Shown: positions 22,913 through 33,408, counted from the stretch's first letter. The stretch: DNA of 64,000 bases from Butyrivibrio sp. AE2015 (GCF_000420825.1 NZ_ATVR01000008.1:1-64000); one strand, 5' to 3'. A program made the numbers and translations. The notes: generated from the letters alone by a model not told the origin.

Positions 22913-24379
22913 ATGAATAGTTCTTTTAGTACAGTAACAAAAAATAAATTGGTTTCTTCGTTTGAAAACATCGAACTTGCCATTTTGAATGCAATTGATG
23001 ATTATGAAAATACCCATGATAAAGAAAAGCTTAATCGTGAGTTTGGAATGACTATGCAGCTCTTAAACGGTTTTGCCAAAAATTTATCTGAGGAAATATC
23101 CTTAGGTTTTGCGGAAGGCATCTTTTATGAGCCTTATTTGTATTGCGATAAGGAAGTTGCACAGGAAATGCAGAGTGTGCTCAGAGGAATTATTCAGTTA
23201 CTCATAGAGCTAATGGATAAAATAGCTAAAACTATAGAAGCAGAGCTGGATGAAGAGAGTATATTATTTCTCAGACATCTTCTTGGAGAATTATCATTGA
23301 GTATACGTTTTGATATAGTTTCACTTCCTGAAACTGTTATTGAGGGAAAAGCGGATATCGGAAATATATATGCTCAGCTGAACAGGATAAATATACATAA
23401 TAATGATCATATTGTAGTTAAAAACTTGTGGCAGAATTCTGGCAGAAGAAGGCTCCCAATTTATTCCGCCAAAGATGTGGCAATAGTTATGCAGGGGCCT
23501 GTTGATTATGAGAGGGATTTTACGCTAGAAACTCTTATGAGGTATAGAAAGCTATATCCGGATGCTATGATCATTCTTTCTACCTGGTACGGGGAAGTGA
23601 ACGAGAATCTTAGACATCTGCTCAGGGCTATAGATATAGAAATAGTTGAAAATGATATTCCAATAAACAGAGGTCCATCAAATATAGCATGCCAGCTTGA
23701 TAGTTCACTTTTTGGGATTGAGAAAGCTAAACAAAATGAAGATATAAAGTATGTTCTAAAAACCAGAACAGATCAGGCTTTTTATTTACCGGACTTTTTA
23801 CTTTATTTCAGGAATATGCTAAGTACCTATCCTGTTAATAACGAGAATATGAAATCCAGATTGATCTTTTTGGGAACCCATGGATCAATGTGCAATTATC
23901 CTTTTAGAATTACGGATTTTATGGCTTTTGGAGAGATTGAAGATGTAACAAAGCTATATGGAGCACCTAAAAAATTTGGAAGACTTGAGTTTACGCAATC
24001 AGATCCTGAAATTAAAAATGCTCACTACTATTATGTGCTGAAAAGAGCATTAGTCGACTCGTTTTTTGATTCCTGCAATATGGATGAAGTTTCCAGAAGG
24101 CAAGTTGTTGATAAAATAGGAAAAACACAGGATCCGGAATCGTTTTTGATTCAATCCTTCTGTGAACGCGTAGTGTATGGGAAGAGCATTACTTCTGATG
24201 ATGACGCACTTATGCTTTATTGGAAGTTTATAAAAAACTGTGCCATTTTTATAGACCCGGATGAACTGCTATTTTTCTGGGATAAATATGGAAGCAAATA
24301 TATAGACATAAGCAGCAATGTGTCTGAAGGCGGACTTACACATGCTGCCTGGATGTCTTTCTATTATTGGGATATATAG
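22913..24379 (+). CDS. WavE-like glycosyltransferase, copy 2
   Basis: This 488-residue protein has a helical N-terminal region (about 1-170) and a WavE-type domain with VAIVMQGPVDYERDFTLETL, YPDAMIILSTWYGE and YVLKTRTDQAFYLPDFL. It is closest to the copies at 17184 and 44784. It begins seven bases after the previous stop with GAGGCGGAG as binding site, so the two are co-translated. The C-terminal block ESFLIQSFCERVVYGKSIT is shared by all three copies and not part of the named WavE core. Predicted to add a sugar in the cytoplasm. Confidence 0.82.
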   Translation: MNSSFSTVTKNKLVSSFENIELAILNAIDDYENTHDKEKLNREFGMTMQLLNGFAKNLSEEISLGFAEGIFYEPYLYCDKEVAQEMQSVLRGIIQLLIELMDKIAKTIEAELDEESILFLRHLLGELSLSIRFDIVSLPETVIEGKADIGNIYAQLNRINIHNNDHIVVKNLWQNSGRRRLPIYSAKDVAIVMQGPVDYERDFTLETLMRYRKLYPDAMIILSTWYGEVNENLRHLLRAIDIEIVENDIPINRGPSNIACQLDSSLFGIEKAKQNEDIKYVLKTRTDQAFYLPDFLLYFRNMLSTYPVNNENMKSRLIFLGTHGSMCNYPFRITDFMAFGEIEDVTKLYGAPKKFGRLEFTQSDPEIKNAHYYYVLKRALVDSFFDSCNMDEVSRRQVVDKIGKTQDPESFLIQSFCERVVYGKSITSDDDALMLYWKFIKNCAIFIDPDELLFFWDKYGSKYIDISSNVSEGGLTHAAWMSFYYWDI

Positions 24380-24381
24380 GA

Positions 24382-25350
24382 TTAAGCAGGAAAAATAAAA
24401 CCATCTGATTCAATGGCACCATTTGAGTAATTTCCCATTATATTGCTTTCCAGAACTGCCTGGTAGAACTGCTGAGGAGAGAGTTTTTCTCTGTATCGTG
24501 GGTCGCGGAAAAATTCAGTTAACTCAGGAACTGTTGCCTGATATTTTTCAAAGGTTGCAGCATCATAGTCCCTAGAGAGCCAGCCCACGTCTTCCTGAGA
24601 CAACTCACTTATATCTATAAAGAAATTGGTGTTTCTAAATGACTTCCAGTTCCTCAGTTTGTATGCGGAGGTGTGACGCATGGCAACCCATGTTCCGTAG
24701 GTTTCAAATTCGGAAAATCCAAGGTCTATATTTTCACTTCCTGCAGCAGAAAAGATTTTTTCATAAAATGTTTTCCCTTCAAAAGGGGTACTTTCAATTT
24801 CTGCAATCATGTCGTGCATGAAATCTTTTTTAAATATCATATGTTCAGATACAAAGGATTTTTCTATAACTTTACTAAAACCAAATAGATTTTGAATTGT
24901 AGAAAAGTATCTGCTCTGGCATTCTGACTTTACGTCAAAGTATGGTTTTCCATCTTCAGAGAACATACTAATATGTCTGAGGGGGATGGTGTCAGCATCC
25001 CAACACAGGTAGTATTCCCCGTCACAGTAGTCTGAAAATTTCATTTTTAAAAACTGCTGATAATACCATCCTGTGCTTGAAGTACCAACCTTGTTTTTTT
25101 CAGTTAACTGTTTTGAGAGAGCAAGCTTTATTTCTTCAAAGGGCAATATTTCACGTTCATTTAAATATTCTATTTTATGATTCCCATAAATGCCGGTGTC
25201 ATAATCTGATTTAATACATTCTTCTAATTCAGGAGGCCCCACAAATACTATCTTGCTTATGTCAAGACATTCAAAGAGCCTGTGATATTGTGTTTTTGTC
25301 CGGTGATAGTCTTTGGAAAGAGAAGGGATCATACATGAGAAAGTGGTCAT
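24382..25350 (-). CDS. Stand-alone DUF6492-like GT-A protein
   Basis: This 322-residue protein corresponds to the N-terminal module of the 20908 and 26645 proteins, with TGWYYQQFLKMKFSDYCDGEYYLCWDADTIP (the DAD here is the metal motif) and SFVSEHMIFKKDFM, FSEFETYGTWVAMR blocks. It is on the opposite strand, with its stop only two bases from that of the WavE-like gene. A glycosyltransferase role is expected from the fold and DxD motif. It shows that this module works, or once worked, as a separate protein. Confidence 0.78.
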   Translation of the reverse strand: MTTFSCMIPSLSKDYHRTKTQYHRLFECLDISKIVFVGPPELEECIKSDYDTGIYGNHKIEYLNEREILPFEEIKLALSKQLTEKNKVGTSSTGWYYQQFLKMKFSDYCDGEYYLCWDADTIPLRHISMFSEDGKPYFDVKSECQSRYFSTIQNLFGFSKVIEKSFVSEHMIFKKDFMHDMIAEIESTPFEGKTFYEKIFSAAGSENIDLGFSEFETYGTWVAMRHTSAYKLRNWKSFRNTNFFIDISELSQEDVGWLSRDYDAATFEKYQATVPELTEFFRDPRYREKLSPQQFYQAVLESNIMGNYSNGAIESDGFIFPA

Positions 25351-25454
25351 TTTGAACTCCTTTCAGAGCCAGGTATCAGTAATATATTTCTTATAATATT
25401 ATAACGTTATTTGGTATAATAATGATATAAAAAATAATTAAGAAGGGAACTTTT
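25351..25454. promoter_or_regulatory. Divergent promoter region
   Basis: The gap between the minus-strand DUF6492-like gene and the plus-strand CgeB-like gene is very AT-rich. TATAAT at 25415-25420 fits a -10 for the plus gene, and TATAAT/ATTATA around 25392-25403 could serve the minus gene. No convincing -35 boxes are visible. Confidence 0.4.
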
Positions 25455-26612
25455 TTGAAAATACTGGTCGTTAATCCATATTCATATATTCATAGCGATA
25501 TTATGGAAGCCCTGACTGATATGTATGGCGCAGGAAATGTGCGAGAACTTACATATCTGTTCAAAGGTAAGGATGTCTATAGCAATGAGGAATTTGCTTC
25601 ATTATTTGAACAGAGATTCGCAGAACAGCAATATGACCTGGTTTTTTCTACGAATTTTTACCCGATAATTGCGACTGTTTGTCATGAACATCAGGTTCCA
25701 TATATTGCGTGGACATATGATACGCCTATGAATGTACTTCCCTGTGAGCAAATGCAGTATGACACCAATTTTATTTTTTTATTCGACAGGATTGAGGTTC
25801 AGAAATATAAAAGGCTTGGTTATGACAGGTTTTGGCATATGCCGCTAGGAGTCAATACAGTTAAATATGAAAAAGTATCAGCTCAACAAAAGTTTTCCAG
25901 CAATATTTCTTTTATGGGGAAACTGTATAAATCAAGTATTGGACTTATAAAAACAGGACTATCAGGAGACCTGCTGCAATATATAGATAAGCTCGTTGAT
26001 ACACAGAGCAAGATACTTGATAAATACATAGTGGATGAGCTGATAACTGAGCCTATTATCGAAAGCATAAACAGCGAATATAGAAGTATAGGATATGATC
26101 TGACAGTTAATAAAGAGCAGCTATCATATGCTATCACTGAGTATGTTACATACCTTGATAGGATAAGCCTTTTGGAAGTAATGGGCAGAAGATATGATGT
26201 TCACCTGTATACCTATGAGGCAGGTGAAACAGAAAAGAGATTACTTAAAGATGTTCATATACACGGGCCTTTAGATTATACAAGTGAGATGCCGGCACTT
26301 TTTAAGTCAAGCAAAATAAATCTTAATTGGAGCCTGCGAGCGGCTCAAAGTGCAATTCCCTTAAGGGCGCTTGATATATTGGGATGTGGTGGATTTCTTT
26401 TATCTAATGCTCAGCCTGAGCTTGAAGAGTGTTTTGAAAATGGAAAAGAAGTTGTTCTATTTCACAGCATTGACGAGGCAGTGGACCTGGCAGGGTATTA
26501 TTTGCAACATGATGAAGAACGTCAGCAGATTGCAGCAGCAGGACTTAAGAAAGTGCAAAATGATTTTAAATATACAGATAGATTAAAAAAGATGATAAGT
26601 GTTGCTTTATAG
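25455..26612 (+). CDS. CgeB-like glycosyltransferase
   Basis: The 385 residues have the same architecture as the protein at 12728: KILVVNPYSYIH, YDLVFSTNFYPIIATVC and PYIAWTYDTPMN in the N-terminal half, and MPALFKSSKINLNWSLRAAQSAIPLRALDILGCGGFLLSN (about 284-323) in the C-terminal half. The start is a TTG at 25455 with AGAAGGGA upstream; no ATG sits in a better place. It is 32 bases before the large fusion gene and probably co-transcribed with it. Confidence 0.85.
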   Translation: MKILVVNPYSYIHSDIMEALTDMYGAGNVRELTYLFKGKDVYSNEEFASLFEQRFAEQQYDLVFSTNFYPIIATVCHEHQVPYIAWTYDTPMNVLPCEQMQYDTNFIFLFDRIEVQKYKRLGYDRFWHMPLGVNTVKYEKVSAQQKFSSNISFMGKLYKSSIGLIKTGLSGDLLQYIDKLVDTQSKILDKYIVDELITEPIIESINSEYRSIGYDLTVNKEQLSYAITEYVTYLDRISLLEVMGRRYDVHLYTYEAGETEKRLLKDVHIHGPLDYTSEMPALFKSSKINLNWSLRAAQSAIPLRALDILGCGGFLLSNAQPELEECFENGKEVVLFHSIDEAVDLAGYYLQHDEERQQIAAAGLKKVQNDFKYTDRLKKMISVAL

Positions 26613-26644
26613 TTGAATGTGTTTTTGCATGGAGAATAGAGCAG

Positions 26645-29600
26645 ATGGACAATCAAAAGCATTTTGATCTTCTCATAGTAGTAACTCCTTCAGATTGCGA
26701 GAGAGTTCTACATTTATATCCACGGCTTATTGAAAACTTTGATTATGGAAAGCTTGTGTTTATCGGTTCCGCTCAGGTTGGGAATATTGTCCTGAATCAT
26801 GAGCCTATAAAGGACCATGTAAAATGGCTGGATGAAAATGAACTTCTTCCTTTTAATGAAGTACATAGCTGTATGGCAAGGCACTTAGCGCCAATCATTG
26901 GCTCAGAGCCACTTCCTCGAGGAATAACAGGCTGGTATTATCAGCAGTTCCTTAAGATGCAGTATTCAATGGTCTGCGAGGATGAATATTACATGGTCTG
27001 GGATGGGGATACTGTGCCATGCAGAAAGATAAATATGTTCAGCAAGGAGACCGGACAGCCCTACCTTGATCTTAAACATGAGTTTCATCAGGAGTATTTT
27101 GACACCATGGGTAAGATACTTCCGGGATTTAGGAAAGTCATTGAGAGATCATTTATTTCAGAGCATATGCTTTTTAAAACAGATATCATGAAAAATATGA
27201 TATCTGATATAGAAAAAAATGATCAGATAAGCGGTGAGAAATTCTGGGAAAAGATAATAAATTCTATTGAACCGGAAAAGATATATGACTCTTCATTTAG
27301 TGAATTTGAGACCTATGGGACTTACGTGGCACTTAAGTCACCATCAACATACAAATTAAGGGAATGGCATTCTTTCAGGCTGGGTGCATCATTTTTTGAT
27401 ATGCACAAGATAAATGACAGGGATTTTGAGTGGCTATCAAAAGACTTTGACGCCATCTCTTTTGAAAAGGGACAGTCTGTCAGGGAAGATAACAGGAACT
27501 TTTTTGACAACCCTGAATATCAAAAGAAATTGTCTGCAAAGAAAATGCTTCAGCTTGCCCAAATGGAATTTAAAGACGGATATAAGGAAGTTTGGGAAGA
27601 TGATGTGGAATTGTCTGCAAATACCAACGTTACTTCAGGCGGCTTTTGGAAACATGAGGATAAGGAAGACAGGATAATTATTGTAATTGTCTCCTACAAT
27701 GCCAGCTTTCTTATGGAAGAAAACATTAAGAGTATAAGAAGTACGCTGAATCAGGGAACATATAAGATAGTAGTTGTGGATAATGCTTCTACTGATGGAG
27801 TGACGCAGTTTCTTGAAAAACAGGAAGATATATTGCTTATAAAAAACACTGAGAACGTAGGTTTTGGACCTGCCTGCAATCAGGCAGTTGCAGCTACGGT
27901 GGGAACTGAGTTTGAAAAGTGTGATGTTCTTCTTCTTAACAATGACACAAGACTGGTATTTGATTCAGTATACTATCTGAAAAAAGCCCTTTATTCTGCA
28001 GAGAATGTAGGTGCTGTCGGAAGCTTGTCCAATTATGCCGGTAATAAACAGCAATTGGACATCGAATTTGATACCGTAGATGAATACATAAAATATGGTG
28101 AAAAGATAAATGTACCTATGGAAAGTCCGTATCTTGAAAGATCAAGGCTTTCTGCTTTTGCTATGCTTATTCGCAGGGATGTGTGGGATGCGGTAGGCGG
28201 TTTTGATGAAGACTTTGCTCCGGGATATTACGAAGATGATGCCCTCTCCATGGAAATACTTAAGAGGGGGTACAGGCTTTTGCTTGTTCGTAACAGCTTT
28301 ATTTATCACGCAGGAAGTCAGAGCTTTTTAAAGACGGATTATGAGAGGCTTTTGACTGAGCATCACGTATTATTTGAGAAAAAATATGGTTTTGATATTT
28401 TGAAGTACTGTTATGCCAGCGGAACTGTTATATCACAGATCCCATATAATAAGGATTCGAGATTTAGCCTGCTTCAGATAGGGTGTGGCCTTGGATCCGA
28501 TCTGAAAGCTATCAGGAGCTTGTTCCCTAACAGCTCGCTTAGTGGAATTGAAACGAACAGAGCTCTTTTTGATATTGCAAAGAACACTGAGAATGTTTAT
28601 GAAAATGTTGAAAGCTTAAGAAGTGCTGTGCAAGGAAACATCTATGATGTGGTGATCGTGGACAATAATATCTACAAGGAGTTTGATGAGGGACAGAAAA
28701 GGGATCTGGCGGACATGCTCAGGGATGGAGTTACAGTTATTGTTAAACACCCTGAGTACGAGGAATTCCCTTACGAAAAAATAAAGCTGATCATCTGGGA
28801 TATGGATGAGACTTTTTGGAGTGGCATCTTAAGTGAAGGTGAGGTAGAACTTCCATTATCCAACGTAGAGCTTATTAAAAGTGCGACAGATCATGGGGTT
28901 ATCAACAGCATCTCATCTAAAAATGATGAGGAACCTGTGCTTAATGAACTTAAAGGGGCGGGGATAGAAGATCTGTTTGTATTTAATAACATAAACTGGG
29001 ATGACAAAGGAAAGCAGATTGAGCTAAAGATCAAGAATATGGGCCTTAGGCCAGAAAATGTTCTTTTTATAGATGATAACAATCGAAACCTGGAGGAGGC
29101 TAAGTTTTATGCCGGGGATATCATGACTGCCAGCCCTGATATCATTCCTTATCTTGCAAACTTTTTTGCAAGAACAGTAGCTAAGGATAAAAATCATTCA
29201 AGACTTGATCAGTATAAATTGCTTGAGAAAAAACTGGATGCGCAGACTTCATACGATAATAATGAGAAATTTCTGCGTGACAGTGACATAAGGATAACAG
29301 TGAATAAAGACTGCCTTAAGGAAATAGACAGGATCACTGAGCTGGTAGGCAGAAGCAATCAGCTTAACTATACAAAAAACCGTGAAAACAAGGAAATACT
29401 GACAAGGGTCATAACAAATGATTGGAACAACTGTGCCTATATCAAAGCTCAGGATAGATTTGGCGCCTATGGAATCATAGGATTTTACTGCTATGATACC
29501 CGAGAAAAACTCATGAGACATTTCCTGTTTTCATGCAGAGTAATAGGCATGGGAATTGAGCAGTATGTCTACAATATGCTTGGATGCCCTGATTTTGAGA

Positions 29601-30484
29601 TAAAGGGGAACGTATCGGTTCAGCTTGAAAAAAATAAAGATGTAGACTGGATAAAAGAAGACGTAGAGAACGAGATAGTAAGCGATCCGGAAAAAGAGAA
29701 AAGAATCCGCATCTTAATGAAAGGCCCTTGCGATCTTGATTCTACGATTCCATACATCAGAGGCGGGAACATCACAACGGAGTTTAATTATGTAAATGAG
29801 CATGGATTCACTACCGCCGGTCAAAATCACACAATGCATATCTGGCAGGCTGCCCATATGAGTGATGAAGAGATTGAAGAGATCCTTAGCGAAGTTCCTT
29901 TTATGCAAAAAGGTGATTTTGAAACCAAATTGTTCTCTGAAGAATATCACGTAATATGCCTTAGTATGCTTCAGGATACGGGATCAGGTTTATACAGAAA
30001 TAAAAAGACAGGTGCATACATCAGTTTTTCAGGATTGAAGAGACCACTGACTGATCTGGCTAACGCAGCTGACTATATGAGCGGAGTTTTACAAAATCAT
30101 GCATTTCTTTTTTCAAGGGATATCATTGAAAAATTTGCAAGAGACTGGGAATTTGTTGGAACAACGCCTGTGGATCTGCTTCTTAGAAATCTTGATTATA
30201 TTTATGACCATGTTAAGGGAAAACCTGAATTTATCATAATCCTTGGAAGTGAAACTGCATATGAAGGTGATAATTCAGGATTTGAGGGAGTGCTTGAGAA
30301 TAACAGGCTTTATAATCCGATAATACAGGAATTTGCAGAAGATCATGAGAGAATGCATGTTATCAATATTACTGATTTCATACATTCCCAGAACGATTTT
30401 GAAGGATGCATTAATCATTTTAGCCGCAATGTTTACTTTAAGATTGCAGGAGAGATATGTCAGGTTATCAATGATTCAATCTGA
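26645..30484 (+). CDS. Five-module glycan megaprotein: DUF6492-GT2-methyltransferase-like-FkbH HAD-SGNH-like
   Basis: This 1279-residue protein has no signal peptide. Visible modules in order: DUF6492-like GT-A domain (1-325; WDGDTVP motif); GT2 domain (about 340-575) with IVIVSYNAS, VVVDNASTDG, LNNDT (about 430) and GGFDEDFAPGYYEDDALS; methyltransferase-like segment (about 605-705) with QIGCGLGSDLKAI; FkbH-like HAD domain (about 714-1010) with IIWDMDETFWSG and FIDDNNRNLEEAK, catalytic residues intact, and a NDWNNCAYIKAQDRFGAYGIIG acyltransferase-like part; SGNH-like end (about 1020-1279) with ILMKGPCDL and NHFSRN. FkbH enzymes load a glyceryl group from glycolysis, so one idea is a glyceryl-modified sugar made and transferred by one protein. 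Confidence 0.82.
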   Translation: MDNQKHFDLLIVVTPSDCERVLHLYPRLIENFDYGKLVFIGSAQVGNIVLNHEPIKDHVKWLDENELLPFNEVHSCMARHLAPIIGSEPLPRGITGWYYQQFLKMQYSMVCEDEYYMVWDGDTVPCRKINMFSKETGQPYLDLKHEFHQEYFDTMGKILPGFRKVIERSFISEHMLFKTDIMKNMISDIEKNDQISGEKFWEKIINSIEPEKIYDSSFSEFETYGTYVALKSPSTYKLREWHSFRLGASFFDMHKINDRDFEWLSKDFDAISFEKGQSVREDNRNFFDNPEYQKKLSAKKMLQLAQMEFKDGYKEVWEDDVELSANTNVTSGGFWKHEDKEDRIIIVIVSYNASFLMEENIKSIRSTLNQGTYKIVVVDNASTDGVTQFLEKQEDILLIKNTENVGFGPACNQAVAATVGTEFEKCDVLLLNNDTRLVFDSVYYLKKALYSAENVGAVGSLSNYAGNKQQLDIEFDTVDEYIKYGEKINVPMESPYLERSRLSAFAMLIRRDVWDAVGGFDEDFAPGYYEDDALSMEILKRGYRLLLVRNSFIYHAGSQSFLKTDYERLLTEHHVLFEKKYGFDILKYCYASGTVISQIPYNKDSRFSLLQIGCGLGSDLKAIRSLFPNSSLSGIETNRALFDIAKNTENVYENVESLRSAVQGNIYDVVIVDNNIYKEFDEGQKRDLADMLRDGVTVIVKHPEYEEFPYEKIKLIIWDMDETFWSGILSEGEVELPLSNVELIKSATDHGVINSISSKNDEEPVLNELKGAGIEDLFVFNNINWDDKGKQIELKIKNMGLRPENVLFIDDNNRNLEEAKFYAGDIMTASPDIIPYLANFFARTVAKDKNHSRLDQYKLLEKKLDAQTSYDNNEKFLRDSDIRITVNKDCLKEIDRITELVGRSNQLNYTKNRENKEILTRVITNDWNNCAYIKAQDRFGAYGIIGFYCYDTREKLMRHFLFSCRVIGMGIEQYVYNMLGCPDFEIKGNVSVQLEKNKDVDWIKEDVENEIVSDPEKEKRIRILMKGPCDLDSTIPYIRGGNITTEFNYVNEHGFTTAGQNHTMHIWQAAHMSDEEIEEILSEVPFMQKGDFETKLFSEEYHVICLSMLQDTGSGLYRNKKTGAYISFSGLKRPLTDLANAADYMSGVLQNHAFLFSRDIIEKFARDWEFVGTTPVDLLLRNLDYIYDHVKGKPEFIIILGSETAYEGDNSGFEGVLENNRLYNPIIQEFAEDHERMHVINITDFIHSQNDFEGCINHFSRNVYFKIAGEICQVINDSI

Positions 30485-30497
30485 GAATGGGTGAATT

Positions 30498-32231
30498 ATG
30501 GGAGAAATAATCTACTCGGATTTTAGTTATTACTATGAAGGAGAAGGTATTTCCGAAAAGCTTTTTGATTACAGAGAAAGCATAAAGGATTATACCCTTC
30601 TTCCTATGCATAGCTTTGACAATTCCATAGATGGAGTACTTAAGAGAGCACATGCTGCACTGACGGAAAGGTATGCAGGAACTGATCCGAGTCTCTTAGT
30701 TACTTACTTTATGACATATTTACTCATAATAACAAGACATATGGAAGAGCCGGAGCCTGTAAATGTGCTGTGCCTTGGAAAAGAGCTTGAGTGGATAGGA
30801 ACCTATATTTCAGAAGATATACAGAAAATGCATCCTGATTCACGTTTGCAGATCGCAGAAGATATTAGAGAATCATTAGATGAAAAGTTTGATCTGATCA
30901 TTTCATTTGATGAGAAAAAATTCAGTGCCTCTGATTTTTTTGAATTTGTAAAGGAGCACAGTACTGAAAACTGCAGAGCTATTTTTATAACTGATGATAT
31001 AGAAATAGTTTATGATGGTTGTTCCAGATATATTTTTGGAAGATATATAGTCTTTACTAAACATGAGAATACAGCAGCTGAATTTAGTATTGATAAGTAT
31101 GTAAAGGCACTTGGAAATCCGAAGAGAACAATTAAGACAGTAGCTGCCATAACCCCACATGACAGGCCTTTTAATAACTATGAACTTATAAAGGATATTG
31201 GGGCTGTGCCATATTTGTTTTATAAAAACAAGGGCTGCACAGTTTACATGGTGGGGATTGATAAGGATTACACCTATTCTTTTGAGAGTTATGTTCAGGG
31301 TGAGGAACTGGTAAGACTGAATGACTACAGCCTTGAATCAAAAATAAAATGGCTCAATGAGTATGGAAAAGACATCGACTGTCTGATGCTTTTTGGAACT
31401 TACAGAAACAATATGGTTGTAGCAGATAAATATAAAGAATTAAGACCTGATGGCGTTATATATCTCGCGCTTGATGCCAGTGCATTCTGGATCAACAATA
31501 TACCACGTTATGAAACGAACGTTGATGAGTTCTATAAAAAATGCGATATCATCGGAACTTCGACGGTTCCACTCCAAAAGTTTATAGCAAAAAAATGGAA
31601 GATGGATATAAGAGTTGTCAGATGTGGCTACTATCCATTCGGCTTATCTGAGATGATGGCTCCTGTTTATGAGAAAAAGAAAAACGTGATACTTACTGTT
31701 GGAAGGGTTGGAACTCAGCATAAAAGAACAGATATTTTACTCCAGTCTTTTGCACAGGCCTATTCAGAGATATCTGATTGGAAACTTAGAATTGTAGGTC
31801 CTGTTGAGAGTGAATTTTATGGATATATTGATGAGTTCATGCAGGAACATCCATATATGGAGGATTCAATTTCTTTTGTTGGAGAGGTTGAGGATAAAGA
31901 AATTCTTCATCAGGAATTTATGGATAGCAAGGTATTCATTTTGACTTCAGAGCAGGAAGGATTCCCTAACGTTATTCCCGAGGCAATGAGCGCAGGGTGT
32001 GCAATACTTGTAACAGATTTGGATAATAGCGATGAGATGATCGACTACGGCAACTGCGGTTTAAAAGCCTCCATCAATAATATTCAAAAGATAGCAGATA
32101 ATATCAGATCCTTGTGTAACGATGAAGCAATGTTAAAAAGAATGTGTGAGAACTCTTACAGAACATATCAGGAGAAGTTTGATTACAACCTGATAATTGA
32201 TAATCTCTATGATGAACTTATCAGGGTTTAG
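30498..32231 (+). CDS. GT4-type glycosyltransferase with extra N-terminal domain
   Basis: The last 190 residues are a Glycos_transf_1 (GT4) domain: ILTVGRVGTQHKRTDILLQSF, WKLRIVGPVES and VFILTSEQEGFPNVIPEAMSAGCAILVTD (about 478-506), with the EGFPNVIPEAM motif carrying the two glutamates that contact the nucleotide sugar. The N-terminal 200 residues are not recognised; they contain NVLCLGKELEWIG and FDLIISFDE that hint at a Rossmann fold. Total length 577. It starts 14 bases after the megaprotein stop and is followed by a GT2 gene, so it is part of the same operon. Confidence 0.88.
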   Translation: MGEIIYSDFSYYYEGEGISEKLFDYRESIKDYTLLPMHSFDNSIDGVLKRAHAALTERYAGTDPSLLVTYFMTYLLIITRHMEEPEPVNVLCLGKELEWIGTYISEDIQKMHPDSRLQIAEDIRESLDEKFDLIISFDEKKFSASDFFEFVKEHSTENCRAIFITDDIEIVYDGCSRYIFGRYIVFTKHENTAAEFSIDKYVKALGNPKRTIKTVAAITPHDRPFNNYELIKDIGAVPYLFYKNKGCTVYMVGIDKDYTYSFESYVQGEELVRLNDYSLESKIKWLNEYGKDIDCLMLFGTYRNNMVVADKYKELRPDGVIYLALDASAFWINNIPRYETNVDEFYKKCDIIGTSTVPLQKFIAKKWKMDIRVVRCGYYPFGLSEMMAPVYEKKKNVILTVGRVGTQHKRTDILLQSFAQAYSEISDWKLRIVGPVESEFYGYIDEFMQEHPYMEDSISFVGEVEDKEILHQEFMDSKVFILTSEQEGFPNVIPEAMSAGCAILVTDLDNSDEMIDYGNCGLKASINNIQKIADNIRSLCNDEAMLKRMCENSYRTYQEKFDYNLIIDNLYDELIRV

Positions 32232-32243
32232 GAGAAAATATAG

Positions 32244-33407
32244 ATGTCAGACAATAAACCACTAATATCTGTGATAATGCCTGTAAAAAACAATGAAAAG
32301 TATTTTCCAAAAGCTGTCCAAAGCGTGCTGAATCAGACTTTTGATAATTGGGAGCTGGTAATTGTCGAGGGGAACTCCTGCGATAGTACAGGGAAAATTG
32401 CAGATGAATATGCAGTAGCTGATAATAGAATAGTTGCGCTTCATGAAGATGAATGGATATATGAGAGCCTGAATATAGGCATTTCAAGATCAAAAGGTGA
32501 GTATGTTACTTTCCTTAATTCAGACGATCTTCTTATGCCCGGTGCTCTTTCCAAAGCATCTGAGTTTATAGAGAAGTATGGAGTGGATCTATTTTTGTTT
32601 GCAGTTTCAACAACAGTATGTGATGAAGATCAAGTTATATTAAGCGATGATTCCAAAGAAATAATCAGCCTGATGCCAAACGAGTTTGTACTGAACAATT
32701 TCGATGAGTGCAAGGCTAACTGGGGCACAATCATGAGAATCGGGCTTCTTAATAATCAGCTCAACGTATATAGGAAGAACCTTATCAAAGACCTTAGATT
32801 TAGAAATGATATATTCGGGGCAGATTACTATTTCAATCTTCAGATGCTTCCTAAGATGAATTCTATAGGATATTATCCTGAATGCCTGTACAGATTTAAT
32901 GCATATCAGGGTGTCAAGGGGATGAATGCATCAGTTGGCAAGTATTATTCATATAAGCACCAAATGTACAATGACTTTTACTATAAGAGTATCGAATTAT
33001 TTGCTACCTATGGATGCCTAACACCTGATGTACTAAAGATGCGCAGGAAGATCAGGATAATGGAATTTAGCGCAGAGATTGATACCTATCAGTTTGAAAA
33101 CTGCAATCTATCCTTGGAGCAGAAGCTCTGGGATATATTCAGATATACCGCTGAACTTAGTGACATCCTGAGTGCGGAAAAAGAATTTGCAAATATTGAA
33201 AATAAGGTTCTGGCTGTTTGCTATGCTCTTATATCAAGCAGTGATGAGAATCCGGGAAAAATGGCAAATGTATGCGATGGCATAAGGGCAATTTTTGATA
33301 TCAGCAAAGGAAAAACTCCGGATGTAAAAAGAATATTTGATATGGTACAGGACTATCATAATCCTGCACATATTGGAATAACTATATGTAATAAATTGTT
33401 AGGATGA
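32244..33407 (+). CDS. GT2 family glycosyltransferase
   Basis: This 387-residue protein starts with the classical GT2 domain: LISVIMPVKNNEKYFPKAVQSVLNQT, the VEGNSCDSTG block and LNSDDLLMPGAL (about 92-103), where the SDD is the metal-binding motif. The domain ends near residue 220; the remaining part is helical and not recognised. It follows the GT4 gene by 12 bases with AGGAG in place. The donor sugar cannot be told from sequence. Confidence 0.9.
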   Translation: MSDNKPLISVIMPVKNNEKYFPKAVQSVLNQTFDNWELVIVEGNSCDSTGKIADEYAVADNRIVALHEDEWIYESLNIGISRSKGEYVTFLNSDDLLMPGALSKASEFIEKYGVDLFLFAVSTTVCDEDQVILSDDSKEIISLMPNEFVLNNFDECKANWGTIMRIGLLNNQLNVYRKNLIKDLRFRNDIFGADYYFNLQMLPKMNSIGYYPECLYRFNAYQGVKGMNASVGKYYSYKHQMYNDFYYKSIELFATYGCLTPDVLKMRRKIRIMEFSAEIDTYQFENCNLSLEQKLWDIFRYTAELSDILSAEKEFANIENKVLAVCYALISSSDENPGKMANVCDGIRAIFDISKGKTPDVKRIFDMVQDYHNPAHIGITICNKLLG

Positions 33408-33408
33408 T

